Assembly (NCBI RefSeq): GCF_003987315.1 | Contig: NZ_PIPI01000003.1 | Coordinates: 62,001 to 126,000, forward strand | From: Aliidiomarina haloalkalitolerans | Lineage (GTDB): Bacteria > Pseudomonadota > Gammaproteobacteria > Enterobacterales > Alteromonadaceae | Direction of reading: 5' to 3' | DNA length: 64,000 nt | In this document: positions 45,747 through 54,353 of the stretch, piece after piece | Layout: the number at the start of each line of letters is the position of its first letter | Numbering within the stretch: the first letter of the stretch is position 1 | Notes under the pieces: model-generated | Database searches by the model: none | The model's input: only the letters and a program-made list of their open reading frames with translations | What the model was told of the DNA's origin: nothing | Translations under genes and position numbers: made by a program

Positions 45747-46163
45747 ATGGCAATTCTAGTTTCACAGCGTGTGGAAATTCCAGACAATGAGATTGAGTGG
45801 CAGTTTATTCGCTCAAGCGGTGCTGGTGGTCAAAACGTGAATAAAGTTGCAACCGCGGCGCAATTGATTTTTGATATCCAAGCCTCATCGTTACCGGACT
45901 TTTATAAAGAGCGGTTATTAAAACTTAGTGATCATCGCATTACTGCAAGCGGCAAAATCATTATTAAATGCCAAGAAACCCGCAGTCAGGTACAGAACCG
46001 TGAGCTTGCGCTTGAACAGTTTATCGCCTTGGTGCGCAGTGTGAATAAAGTCGTGAAAAAACGGATTGCGACGAAACCCACTCGCGCAGCGAAAGAGAAA
46101 CGTTTACAGAGCAAAAAACAACACAGCGCCAAAAAAGCGCTGCGTAAGAGTAAAGACTTTTAA
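45747..46163 (+). CDS. arfB: Alternative ribosome-rescue factor ArfB (YaeJ)
   Basis: A 138-residue peptidyl-tRNA hydrolase that rescues ribosomes stalled without a stop codon. The GGQ motif is in FIRSSGAGGQNVNKVATAAQ (about residues 20-39). The C-terminal tail is very basic (KKRIATKPTRAAKEKRLQSK), as needed to enter the empty mRNA channel. Length matches E. coli YaeJ (140). The start at 45747 is chosen because the conserved N-terminus begins there, although the ribosome-binding site is weak; the frame is open to 45690. Confidence 0.92.
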   Translation: MAILVSQRVEIPDNEIEWQFIRSSGAGGQNVNKVATAAQLIFDIQASSLPDFYKERLLKLSDHRITASGKIIIKCQETRSQVQNRELALEQFIALVRSVNKVVKKRIATKPTRAAKEKRLQSKKQHSAKKALRKSKDF

Positions 46164-46175
46164 TCTACTACGGTC

Positions 46176-46619
46176 TTAGTTTGCCGCCGCCGTTGCGTTC
46201 CAATTCACTGCCTGCCAGCGATTATCCCGAAAAACCAAAACACCGCTGTTGTAGTGGCGGCCAATGACGTCGCCGTCGGTATTCTTGCTAATCAGCGTAA
46301 AGTTAACAATGACGGTTTCACCATAAGTTTTCAGTTCGACATCTTCCGCGCTAAACCAAGTTGTTACCTGGTCTTCTGCTATTGGCGTTGTACCTTGCAT
46401 GCCCGACATCAGCTCTGCTCGACCAAAACGCGTACCTCGAGAGCTTGTATAGGTGAGGTCATCCGCCCAAAACGCCCCATGAATTTGCGCATCGTTAATT
46501 GAAGCACCATAAAGAAAATGGTCAACCGCAGCTTTCGCACCGGCACTATCCGGAGTGTCCGCATACGCATGACTGCTGATTGCGATAACAAAGAAAAGAG
46601 TTCCTAAAACCTTACGCAT
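46176..46619 (-). CDS. Secreted NTF2-like protein (DUF4440)
   Basis: A 147-residue protein with a signal peptide (VLGTLFFVIAISSHAYA) and a SnoaL/NTF2-like fold: an N-terminal helix pair (AKAAVDHFLYGASINDAQIH), then FWADDLTYTSSRGTRFGRAE and beta strands ending in VLVFRDNRWQAVNWNAT. DUF4440 proteins bind small ligands or have no known activity. It converges on arfB. Confidence 0.75.
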   Translation of the reverse strand: MRKVLGTLFFVIAISSHAYADTPDSAGAKAAVDHFLYGASINDAQIHGAFWADDLTYTSSRGTRFGRAELMSGMQGTTPIAEDQVTTWFSAEDVELKTYGETVIVNFTLISKNTDGDVIGRHYNSGVLVFRDNRWQAVNWNATAAAN

Positions 46620-46753
46620 GAGCTGAGCCTTTTGTCTGATACTAAAAACTCATAGTACGCATGCGGCGCCTAAATTTGCAATTCCATTGGAGTGTCCTAG
46701 GCTTTCACCACATTAACTCGAAACAGATAAACAGATAGACGGAGGAGCAGAAG

Positions 46754-47140
46754 ATGGATAATAAAGCTTATATGCAAGCGCTTTACTTGGCCTTTGGGCA
46801 AGGCAATTTAGATCCTATGTTAGCGATTATGCAGGACGACACCGAATGGATCGAAGCTGAAGGTGGTCCGTATGGCGGCGTTTACACAGGTGTTGAGGAA
46901 ATCATGACCAACGTATTCGGCCGTATTCAGCAAGACTGGCAATCTTTCACCGTTGTGCCCAATCAGTTTATTGTTGATGGTGACACCGTTGTCGTACTGG
47001 GTGCTTACACTGCCACGCACAATCAAACTGGCCGCAGTTTTTCGTCACCGTTTGCGCACGTTTGGACTCTAGCTTCTGGCAAGTTAAAGCGTTTTCAGCA
47101 GTTTGTTGACACTCATTTGCATAACCAGCCATTACCTTAA
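46754..47140 (+). CDS. Cytoplasmic SnoaL/NTF2-like protein
   Basis: A 128-residue single-domain protein. ALYLAFGQGNLDPMLAIMQD and DTEWIEAEGGPYGGVYTGVE, then VVVLGAYTATHNQTGRSF with FAHVWTLASGKLKRFQQFVD, match the ketosteroid-isomerase-like SnoaL group. No catalytic residues can be assigned. GGAGGAG precedes the ATG. It overlaps the convergent nuclease gene by nine bases. Confidence 0.8.
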   Translation: MDNKAYMQALYLAFGQGNLDPMLAIMQDDTEWIEAEGGPYGGVYTGVEEIMTNVFGRIQQDWQSFTVVPNQFIVDGDTVVVLGAYTATHNQTGRSFSSPFAHVWTLASGKLKRFQQFVDTHLHNQPLP

Positions 47141-49444
47141 CTGCTCGGTAGCTCGAGCTTGGGTTAACAGCAACAACTCAGCGGCAGCGCGAGCGTCGTC
47201 GAGTGCGCGGTGATGATTGGTCAGTTGAATGTCGAAGGTCTGACATAAAGCGCCTAACGAATAGGAAGCGAGCCCCGGGAAATGTTGCCGCATGCGCTGC
47301 ACTGTGCAGATTTTTGGTAGTTTAAAAATATGCCCAAGTCGTTCATATTCACTGCGGAAAAAGCTGTAATCGAAATTCACATTATGGGCGACGAATATGG
47401 CATCGGCGAAAAATGCTTCCAATTGAGCGAAAACTTCGTGAAATTTCGGTGCAGTTGCGACCATATCGTTGTTAATTCCGGTAAGTTCGGTGATAAATCG
47501 CGGAATATGTCGCTCTGGATTAATCAACGACTGCCATTCATCAACTATTTTGCCGCCGCAGACTTTCACTAAGCCTATCTCGATAATGCGGTGATAACCT
47601 TGGGCGCCACCAGTGGTTTCTACGTCAACCACGATATAAGGCTGTTCTGGGTCGACTTGCCATTGCACGGTTTGCACAACGACGTTGAAACCTGCCTGTT
47701 GTAAACGCCGCATGCTCATCAGTTGATTGCGCCGCAAACTATCGCCCGGTGCCTTGATTTCTTCAAAGCGCAGCTGACCGTCTTCAATCACGAGTAGGTC
47801 TGGATAACCATCGTTGCGCTGCAAATAATCTTGGCTCATTTCTGTCAATACTTGCGCGAGTGCGTGCACAGGGGTGTGTTGCAACACATGCGAAAATATC
47901 TCGAGCAATGAATTGTGCCAACGAAAAACACCGTTTGCTGTGCCATAAAACTGAGCGGCAACGGCCATGAGGTGGCGCAGCCACTTGCCTGGTGAATCGA
48001 GCTCGGCAAACAAAGAGCGGATATCTTCTTCGTTTTCACGCCAAAAACTCTGCTCCCGCAAGGCCAATGGCAAGCGGTCAAACTCATTACAAAAACCATT
48101 TCCTTCGCGAAACAAGAGATGCCAAAAGGTCATGCCAAAGAGGGCTCGCCACATCCGGTTTTCGGTTCGCCAAACGAGCGCGCCGCGTCTTTGATAGTGA
48201 CGCTGCATGCCTTTTTCGACCTGGTCTTTGTGCGCTTCATCCAGAGTGACCGGCGCATCGCAGCTGCGCAGAATGTCGGTGAGAATGCTGGTGCGTTTCT
48301 TTTCAAACTTCCGTTGCAGAAAGTCTAAAGCAAAATAAAGTAAGTGCTCACTTTCCGGATTCTCAATGATTTCATTGAGTCTATTTTCAACTGTAAGCGT
48401 CTCACCTGCCTGATAGAGCAAACGCAAGTATTTCTCAATGGCGCGCGGGTCGGGTGAGCGCTGAAACAACTGCAGCGCTAATTCTTGATGGTTCTCTGCC
48501 AAGGCAAACTTACCCAACTGATAGAGTAAGTTGCCGTATTCTTGCTCAGCTAAATAACCCGTTGGCTGCGCTGCTTGCAAGCAGTATTCGGCAAAGACTA
48601 AGCGTTGCGGCGCAGTGCTGTTCTTAAATGCGGCCAGCTCGACAGACCAATACCAAGCGTTTTTCGCATCGGTTAATTGTTGAAAACGCGCTTGTAAGTG
48701 CGATAAATCATCGTCACTCTTGTTTGCGTTTGCGTTTGCGTTTGCGTTTGCGTTTGCGTTTGCGTTTGCGTTTGCGTTTGTGTTTGTGTTTGCGTTTGCG
48801 TCGGCACGGCTCGCTACGCGATTCGAAAGCAGCGCTTGGCGAGTGCCCATGACGCCAAGATCGCGCATGGAAAACTGGTTTAACGTGCCTCGCACATGGC
48901 CGAAATAGAGAAACCGAAAATAATGAAAGACTTGGTGCTCGGCGACATGAACCCAAGCTGAAAGGCTCGGTGCGTCAACCCAGTCACGTACAATTACATT
49001 GGTGCTGTTAAAAACCTCGAGCCACGCAGATTTCGTTGCGGATTTATTAGGCAGAGGCTGAAATTCAGCTTCAGTGGCCAAGTCAAATAACTGTGGTTTC
49101 GTTAGTTGATTTAAAAATATCTGCTGTAATGGGGTTTGCAAACTAACAGGCTCTGGGTGTTGTAAACACTCGACAACAGGTACGACAAATCCAGCATCTT
49201 CGAGCTCTGCTAAGGCAGCGGTAATGTCGTTAATTTCCGCATAATCTAAAGTGTTCAACGCCACAAATGGCCACTTGCGATTGAGCATTCGCACGAGCAG
49301 ACAAAGTGCGTCTTCGGATAAGGCGTGAATTTTCTCGACTATCGCGCTATCGTGAGGGTCGAGCAGGTGTGGGCAAACCTCCTCAATATAATGAAGAAAT
49401 TCAAGAAAATGATCGCGATAGTATTTTTCGGGCAGAGTCTTCAT
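47132..49444 (-). CDS. FAN1-like VRR-NUC nuclease fused to DEDDh 3'-5' exonuclease
   Basis: A 770-residue fusion. The N-terminal part resembles bacterial FAN1 (LCLLVRMLNRKWPF, LDYAEINDITAALAELEDAG, later RTENRMWRALFGMTFWHLLF). The VRR-NUC site lies at about 547-580: YPDLL with the catalytic Asp near 549, then FEEIKAPGDSLRRNQ with Glu near 562 and Lys near 564. From about 603 a DnaQ-type exonuclease follows: VVDVETTG (Asp 607, Glu 609), HNVNFDYSFF (Asp about 692) and HHRALDDARAAAELL (His about 745, Asp about 750). FAN1 is a structure-specific 5' flap nuclease for crosslink repair; a 3'-5' exonuclease on the same chain would trim the other strand. A 26-residue Asn-Ala/Asn-Thr run lies about residue 215-241. 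A LexA box sits 31 bp upstream. Confidence 0.85.
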   Translation of the reverse strand: MKTLPEKYYRDHFLEFLHYIEEVCPHLLDPHDSAIVEKIHALSEDALCLLVRMLNRKWPFVALNTLDYAEINDITAALAELEDAGFVVPVVECLQHPEPVSLQTPLQQIFLNQLTKPQLFDLATEAEFQPLPNKSATKSAWLEVFNSTNVIVRDWVDAPSLSAWVHVAEHQVFHYFRFLYFGHVRGTLNQFSMRDLGVMGTRQALLSNRVASRADANANTNTNANANANANANANANANANKSDDDLSHLQARFQQLTDAKNAWYWSVELAAFKNSTAPQRLVFAEYCLQAAQPTGYLAEQEYGNLLYQLGKFALAENHQELALQLFQRSPDPRAIEKYLRLLYQAGETLTVENRLNEIIENPESEHLLYFALDFLQRKFEKKRTSILTDILRSCDAPVTLDEAHKDQVEKGMQRHYQRRGALVWRTENRMWRALFGMTFWHLLFREGNGFCNEFDRLPLALREQSFWRENEEDIRSLFAELDSPGKWLRHLMAVAAQFYGTANGVFRWHNSLLEIFSHVLQHTPVHALAQVLTEMSQDYLQRNDGYPDLLVIEDGQLRFEEIKAPGDSLRRNQLMSMRRLQQAGFNVVVQTVQWQVDPEQPYIVVDVETTGGAQGYHRIIEIGLVKVCGGKIVDEWQSLINPERHIPRFITELTGINNDMVATAPKFHEVFAQLEAFFADAIFVAHNVNFDYSFFRSEYERLGHIFKLPKICTVQRMRQHFPGLASYSLGALCQTFDIQLTNHHRALDDARAAAELLLLTQARATEQLR
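48722..48799. repeat. 13-unit GTTTGC hexamer microsatellite inside a nuclease gene
   Basis: Thirteen six-base units: nine GTTTGC, two GTTTGT and two GTTTGC. On the coding (minus) strand they read GCAAAC and ACAAAC and encode (Ala/Thr-Asn)13. Units are in frame, so gain or loss of a unit changes linker length by two residues without a frameshift. Confidence 0.95.
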
Positions 49445-49474
49445 AACGAACCAATTATTTCTGGATAATTAATA

Positions 49475-49490
49475 CTGTACTTTTATACAG
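49475..49490. promoter_or_regulatory. LexA (SOS) box
   Basis: CTGT-ACTTTTAT-ACAG matches the gammaproteobacterial LexA consensus CTGT-N8-ACAG exactly, and the flanking TA on each side extends the dyad (TA...TA at 49473-49492). It lies between the FAN1-DEDDh gene (31 bp from its start, minus strand) and the DUF1653 gene (65 bp from its start, plus strand), so it may repress one or both. Confidence 0.82.
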
Positions 49491-49554
49491 TATTTGGCAA
49501 TTATTTTTTAACGGGATCACGAAGAAATTCGATCTTTAATCAGCGGAATACAGC

Positions 49555-49773
49555 ATGAAAGAGTTGCAAGCAGGTATTTATCGGCACTACAAAGGGCATG
49601 AGTATCAGGTGATTGACGTTGCTCGGCACTCAGAAACCGAAGAGTTATTAGTTGTTTATCGGCCGTTGTATGGCGAGCGGGCGCTATGGGTGCGCCCACT
49701 CGATATGTTTATTGAAGAAGTTGAAGTGAATGGTCAGCTACAACCGCGCTTTAGTTTCTTGCGCGACTCGTAA
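49555..49773 (+). CDS. DUF1653 domain protein
   Basis: A 72-residue protein that is entirely a DUF1653 domain: GIYRHYKGHEYQVIDVARHS, EELLVVYRPLYGERALWVRP and FIEEVEVNG. The fold is a small SH3-like beta barrel of unknown function. It shares the intergenic region, and possibly the LexA box, with the divergent nuclease gene. It overlaps the convergent MFS gene at its 3' end. Confidence 0.88.
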   Translation: MKELQAGIYRHYKGHEYQVIDVARHSETEELLVVYRPLYGERALWVRPLDMFIEEVEVNGQLQPRFSFLRDS

Positions 49774-51097
49774 TTGTTTCTAGGCCGTGAGCATTCGGGC
49801 CAGTTTTACTGCGCCAAAGCTTATAGGCGAAGAACAAACCAAATGCTGCAAGGCTGGTGTAGAACCACATACTCGGTGCATAACCCGCAATATTCTCAGG
49901 GCCAGCGGCGTTGCGGTCATTGAGCACACCGACAATAAAGGGCACAACAGCCCAGCCGAGTTGTTGGCACATGGTCATTAATGCAAACGCAGAACCTAAC
50001 CGACGAGCCTCAACAATGTAGGCGACCGATGGCCACATGACCGCGGGGATTAACGAAAACACAGCGCCAAGCAAAAAGATCACGACAAACAAAGTCAGCG
50101 GTACCATGGCACTGCCAATCAATGGAATCACCAGCGGCACGTCTGGGCCTGCGGGTAAATACGTGACTGCTAAGAACAGCGGCATCATGACCAACGCACC
50201 GACTGCCATGAACAGTGAGCGTTTACCTACACGGTCAACCCATAAGCCAAATAGGGGCGTTAGAATAATCGCAGCCACCGGTAACAGGCTGCTGAGTAGC
50301 CCCGCCGCTTCGCGGGTAATGCCATGTGCTTGTTGGAAATAATCAATGGCGAACGTGCGGAATGGGAATACCACGGCGTAGAACACCACGCAAAGTGCCA
50401 CGATATACCAATACGATGCGCTGAATTTGTACAGAGATTTCAATTCAATTTTTTCTGCCGCTTGGCTGTGGCCGATGTGGTAACGGCCTTCCGCACGTTT
50501 TTCCGCCATCCAATACAGCAATGCCGCTGACACCGAAATACCAGCAACGGCAGTGGCTAACCACAATGGATCTTGCCAGTTCAGGTAAAGCGGGCTAGCG
50601 AACGATGTTGACCAGTCTGCAGAGGCCGAGCCTAAGCGCGAAATTGACAGGTTAATGCCAAACGCGAAGCTCAGCTCTTTACCTTTGAACCATTTCGCCA
50701 ACACGGTTGTGGCGGCAACGATGAGCGGCTCAGCACCAATGCCGAGCAAAAAGCGGCCAGCAAAAATCACTTCATAGTGCGGTGTGGCGGCAGTCAAAAA
50801 AGCAGCAAACAAACAAATAAGAGCGAATACGGTAATGGCTTTCTTGGTACCGAATCGGTCAATAATGTAACCACCAATTAAGAGTACACACAGGGCGGCG
50901 ACGTTATAAGCAGTCGAAAGGAGGCCAATTTGCTGGTAGCTAAAATCGAGCTGTGTACGCATGAGGTCGATGACCGGCCACATGGAGTCGTACACATAGT
51001 AATTGCCGAACATGGCCAAGCTTACGAACAGTAAGACGAGCCAACGATAAAATGGCGTCGGTTCTGGTAAATGCTCTTGGAAGTTGGTTTGCTGCAT
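49751..51097 (-). CDS. MFS transporter
   Basis: A 12-helix major facilitator protein of about 448 residues. The loop 2-3 motif is GGYIIDRFGTKKA and loop 8-9 has GLWVDRVGKRS. The central loop (WMAEKRAEGRYHIGHSQAAE) separates the two halves. Sequence character is that of organic-acid or sugar-acid MFS carriers, but the substrate is not clear. The ATG at 51097 begins MQQTNF; an in-frame ATG at 51133 would add 12 residues and cannot be excluded. Two repeat units lie upstream. Confidence 0.8.
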   Translation of the reverse strand: MQQTNFQEHLPEPTPFYRWLVLLFVSLAMFGNYYVYDSMWPVIDLMRTQLDFSYQQIGLLSTAYNVAALCVLLIGGYIIDRFGTKKAITVFALICLFAAFLTAATPHYEVIFAGRFLLGIGAEPLIVAATTVLAKWFKGKELSFAFGINLSISRLGSASADWSTSFASPLYLNWQDPLWLATAVAGISVSAALLYWMAEKRAEGRYHIGHSQAAEKIELKSLYKFSASYWYIVALCVVFYAVVFPFRTFAIDYFQQAHGITREAAGLLSSLLPVAAIILTPLFGLWVDRVGKRSLFMAVGALVMMPLFLAVTYLPAGPDVPLVIPLIGSAMVPLTLFVVIFLLGAVFSLIPAVMWPSVAYIVEARRLGSAFALMTMCQQLGWAVVPFIVGVLNDRNAAGPENIAGYAPSMWFYTSLAAFGLFFAYKLWRSKTGPNAHGLETITSRARN

Positions 51098-51159
51098 GAG
51101 CGCATTCTCATTCGTTGTTATTATGCAATTCATTATGCCTGAGCAAACAATAAGATGGA

Positions 51160-51207
51160 ATTCCAGCTACGGCTCCGAATGGCATTCCAGCTACGGTCCC
51201 GAATGGG
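51160..51207. repeat. Two tandem 24-bp intergenic repeats
   Basis: Units start at 51160 and 51184, each beginning ATTCCAGCTACGG and continuing CTCCGAATGGC or TCCCGAATGGG. They share the 24-bp period of the 684-779 array and lie between the divergent MFS and nucleotidase genes. Confidence 0.88.
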
Positions 51208-51257
51208 TTCCGAGCATGCGTGCTTTGGGGTAGACTATCGTTTGTGCTGAGGAGACG

Positions 51258-53303
51258 ATGATGAAGAAAATTTGGTTGCCAGTTACGTTAGTGACGCTCA
51301 TTGCAATTTTGAGTTTAAGCGGTTGTGGTCGAGCGCCCGAAGTACCCAACGAGACGTCAACGGCGTCCGCGGAGAACGTGGTATTCGAGCTTATTGTTGC
51401 GCATATTAATGATACCCACTCAGCGTTTGACCCCGTCCCAGCAAGTTTTCGCGCCGAAGAGCTGACGGTGTTCAACGAGTTTGGTGGTCATCCGCGTATT
51501 CTTGAGCAAGCAAATGCTTATCGCGCGCAAGCGCAGGCCGACAACACAGCGATGCTGTTTTTGCATGGTGGCGACGCCTGGCAGGGTTCGGCTTACTTCA
51601 AAATCAACGAAGGGCGCATGAATGCCGACATCCTCAGTCGCATGAACATCGACGCAATGGCACTTGGCAATCATGAATTCGACTTAACCAATGCGCTGCT
51701 GAATGAATTCCTCGACACCATCAATTTCCCTGTCTTGGCAGCGAATATTGATGCCAGTGCAGACCCAGATCTTAAAGATCAAAGCAACTTGCGTCCTTAT
51801 GTGCTGTTTGCCTTTGACGGTTACGAGAAAATCCAATTGCATGACTTCGCTGAACTCCAAGATCTCGACCAGCGCTACCACGTCGTTGGTGTTTTTGGCC
51901 TCGCTCTTGAAGACATGCCCAATATTTCCCCCGACACCGGGCAAGTGCAGTTTTTTAGTGTCGTTGAATCGGCGCAGGCGATGGTCGATGAATTTGCTGA
52001 ACACGGCGTTTTTAACGTGATTGCTGTCACCCATCTCGGTCACGCGGTCGACGTGCATGTCGCTGAAAACGTCAACGGTATCGATGCCATCGTCGGCGGT
52101 CACTCACATTCCCTACTCGGAGACTTTACCGAGCTTGGGTTAGGGTATGCCGGTGACTATGCACAGTGGGTCGTCAACCCAAATCAGCTCGATGCGACCT
52201 GTATCGTACAAGCCGGTGAATACGCGCAAGCGATTGGCAAAGTGCGGTTAAAATTCGATGCCTTAGGCCAATTACAATACTGTAATGGCCACAATACGCT
52301 GCTAAGCAACGATGAGTTTTATCAGAGCTCTGCACGCAGCCCCGACGTTCGCTTAAGCGGTCAGCAACACAGCCAAGTGCTCGACTTCATTCATCGCCAC
52401 CCCAAAATTACCGTCGCCACCGAACATGCGCAGTTGCGGGCGCATATCGATACGGTTTATAAGCCTCACGTAGAGCAAGCCTATGGGCAAGTGATTGGCA
52501 TGCTGCCAGCACCGTTACAACACGTGCGTCGACCTGGCGACGGTGATAGCAACCAGCATGGTTCACAAGTAGCGCCTCTCGTTGCTTTGGCTCAGTATGA
52601 GTGGGTTAACCAAGCTTGGGTGCAGGAAATTACCGGCGTGCGTCCTGACTTTGCGCTCGTTGGCGCCGGTGGTATTCGCCAAAGTTTAGATGAAGGTGAG
52701 CTGCGTGAAGGTGACATTAGCCTTGAGCTTTTGCCATTCGCAAACTTCCTCGCCGTGGTGCCGCTTACGGGAGCGCAGGTTTTGGAATTACTGCATGAAA
52801 CCGTCGTTGCAACACTGCCCGAAGGCGCTCATGCAGGTAAATTCCCTTACGGTGGTAATTTCCGCTATACCTTTGTTGAAACAGAAGCTGGTCACGCTGG
52901 CGAAGTGACCCAAGCAGAGGTTAACCGTGGCACCTGGTTAACGCCAGACTGGCAGCCGCTGGACCCGACAGCAACTTACCAAGTGGTGATGAATAGTTAC
53001 AACGCCACCGGCAACGATGGCTGGACGACGTTATACCGAGCACAAGCCGAGAGTAGCGGTCGTATCGACTTAGCTTACGTTAATGGCGAGCTAAAAGTGT
53101 TCCCAGTGCAACGAATTACCCGCACAGACGGTCGTTTACAAGTGCAGTATGCAGACGAAGAACTGAGTTGCTCAGCGGAGTTTGTTAGTTGTAACACTGA
53201 CGCACTAGCGGTGATTGAATTTATTCGAGACGTGTATGTGCCAGCACTCGGTGCAGTGATGCCGGTAAAATATCCAATGGTGACATTAAAATTAATGGAA
53301 TAA
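51258..53303 (+). CDS. UshA-like 5'-nucleotidase/metallophosphatase lipoprotein
   Basis: A 681-residue lipoprotein (lipobox LSLSGC, Cys about 23). The N-terminal metallophosphatase domain has VAHINDTHSAFDP, FLHGGDAWQGS, MALGNHEFDLTN and VGGHSHSLLGD, the di-metal ligand motifs. The C-terminal 5_nucleotid_C domain has LVGAGGIRQSLDEGELREGD, LLPFANFLAVVPLTGAQVLE and VMNSYNATGNDGW, with the aromatic stack for the base. It should hydrolyse extracellular nucleotides for nucleoside and phosphate salvage, and deoD lies 3 kb downstream. GAGGAGA precedes two adjacent ATGs (51258, 51261). Confidence 0.88.
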   Translation: MMKKIWLPVTLVTLIAILSLSGCGRAPEVPNETSTASAENVVFELIVAHINDTHSAFDPVPASFRAEELTVFNEFGGHPRILEQANAYRAQAQADNTAMLFLHGGDAWQGSAYFKINEGRMNADILSRMNIDAMALGNHEFDLTNALLNEFLDTINFPVLAANIDASADPDLKDQSNLRPYVLFAFDGYEKIQLHDFAELQDLDQRYHVVGVFGLALEDMPNISPDTGQVQFFSVVESAQAMVDEFAEHGVFNVIAVTHLGHAVDVHVAENVNGIDAIVGGHSHSLLGDFTELGLGYAGDYAQWVVNPNQLDATCIVQAGEYAQAIGKVRLKFDALGQLQYCNGHNTLLSNDEFYQSSARSPDVRLSGQQHSQVLDFIHRHPKITVATEHAQLRAHIDTVYKPHVEQAYGQVIGMLPAPLQHVRRPGDGDSNQHGSQVAPLVALAQYEWVNQAWVQEITGVRPDFALVGAGGIRQSLDEGELREGDISLELLPFANFLAVVPLTGAQVLELLHETVVATLPEGAHAGKFPYGGNFRYTFVETEAGHAGEVTQAEVNRGTWLTPDWQPLDPTATYQVVMNSYNATGNDGWTTLYRAQAESSGRIDLAYVNGELKVFPVQRITRTDGRLQVQYADEELSCSAEFVSCNTDALAVIEFIRDVYVPALGAVMPVKYPMVTLKLME

Positions 53304-53359
53304 ATTAAAACCTTCTGCGTTTTAACAACACATGAGGACAATCACGTAAGGGAACCTAA

Positions 53360-53878
53360 GTGCAAACGACCGGTGTAAAACACGTAGTTCATCCTTATTT
53401 ACAATGGTATGAAGGCGGCTTAGCGCTTGCACGCTCCATGCTGCGCTGTAATCAAGCGGCCCAAGACGTTTTGCAATCGGCTTTTGACAAAGCCCTAGTG
53501 GCAAAGCGTCTACCCGAGGATGAGCCGGCGCAACGCGTGTGGTTTTATAAGGTTATTCGCAATGGTTGTTTAGATGTGCTGAGGTACTCGCAACGCTTTG
53601 TTGCTGACTCTGAAATCGAATTGTTTAGCAGCAGTGAAAGCTTCAGCGATCCCGTTGAGTTGTCGCAGCAACAGGTGTGGGTTCGGCAAGCACTAATGCG
53701 GCTAAACTCCGAACAACGTGAAATTATTGTCCTGCGTGATGTCAATGAACTGAGTTATGCCGAAATTGCCCAAGTTCTGCAATTAAATAGCGGCACGGTG
53801 ATGTCTCGACTGCACCGTGCTCGGCTTGCACTGCGCGAACAGCTTTTAGCATTAGCGGCTGACGAGGTTTCGAGTTAA
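53360..53878 (+). CDS. ECF-type sigma-70 factor
   Basis: A 172-residue sigma factor. Region 2 spans about residues 25-75 (DVLQSAFDKALVAKRL, then RVWFYKVIRNGCLDVLRY). Region 4 is LNSEQREIIVLRDVNELSYA followed by EIAQVLQLNSGTVMSRLHRA. It starts with GTG at 53360, with AAGGGAA upstream. The anti-sigma gene follows after 13 bases. Regulon unknown. Confidence 0.9.
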   Translation: MQTTGVKHVVHPYLQWYEGGLALARSMLRCNQAAQDVLQSAFDKALVAKRLPEDEPAQRVWFYKVIRNGCLDVLRYSQRFVADSEIELFSSSESFSDPVELSQQQVWVRQALMRLNSEQREIIVLRDVNELSYAEIAQVLQLNSGTVMSRLHRARLALREQLLALAADEVSS

Positions 53879-53891
53879 TCCGGAGGTAATC

Positions 53892-54353
53892 ATGAACAGC
53901 GACCAACAAGTATGTGCCAACGTCCAAGAGAAGCTATCGGCCTACTTAGACGACGAGTTAACTCAACAAGAGCAGCAGCGCATTTACTTACATGTGCAAG
54001 CTTGCCCACAATGTCGCGCATTAGCTGACGACCTCACAGCAATGCGCAGTAATTTAAAATCTGCGGTACTGTGTTCGGTCGACGAAAGAGATTTACCGAA
54101 AATACTTCATGACCAGCCCGCCCGTCGCTTTGCTTTCATTGGCTGGGCACTGCTGATAGCGGCCGTTCTGTTAATTGGCGGCATTGTCAGTTGGCAGTTT
54201 ATTCGAGAAGTTCTCAATGACACAGGTATTGGCCGTTGGCTTGGTATTGGTGTGATTGCGTTTTATGTAGGTTTGTTTTTACTGTTTCTAAGCGTACTGC
54301 GCCAACGCTTGATTGCGCGCAAAACTGATAAATATAAGAAGGTGCAATTATGA
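53892..54353 (+). CDS. Zinc-finger anti-sigma factor
   Basis: A 153-residue membrane protein. The N-terminal zf-HC2 domain (CANVQEKLSAYLDDELTQQE, then HVQACPQCRAL) has the His-x3-Cys-x2-Cys motif. Two hydrophobic segments follow (about 78-98 and 115-137). It should hold the ECF sigma factor at the membrane until a signal releases it. CCGGAGG lies before the ATG. The stop overlaps the next gene (ATGA). Confidence 0.87.
   Translation: MNSDQQVCANVQEKLSAYLDDELTQQEQQRIYLHVQACPQCRALADDLTAMRSNLKSAVLCSVDERDLPKILHDQPARRFAFIGWALLIAAVLLIGGIVSWQFIREVLNDTGIGRWLGIGVIAFYVGLFLLFLSVLRQRLIARKTDKYKKVQL

Noticed and set aside
48722-48799. Phase-variable on/off switch in the nuclease gene
   Set aside because: The unit is six bases, so slippage keeps the frame; only linker length could vary.
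48714-48956. Arg-Lys-rich minus-strand frame over the hexamer repeat
   Set aside because: A frame-shifted reading of the (GCAAAC)n repeat in the nuclease gene; the Asn-Ala frame belongs to the conserved protein.
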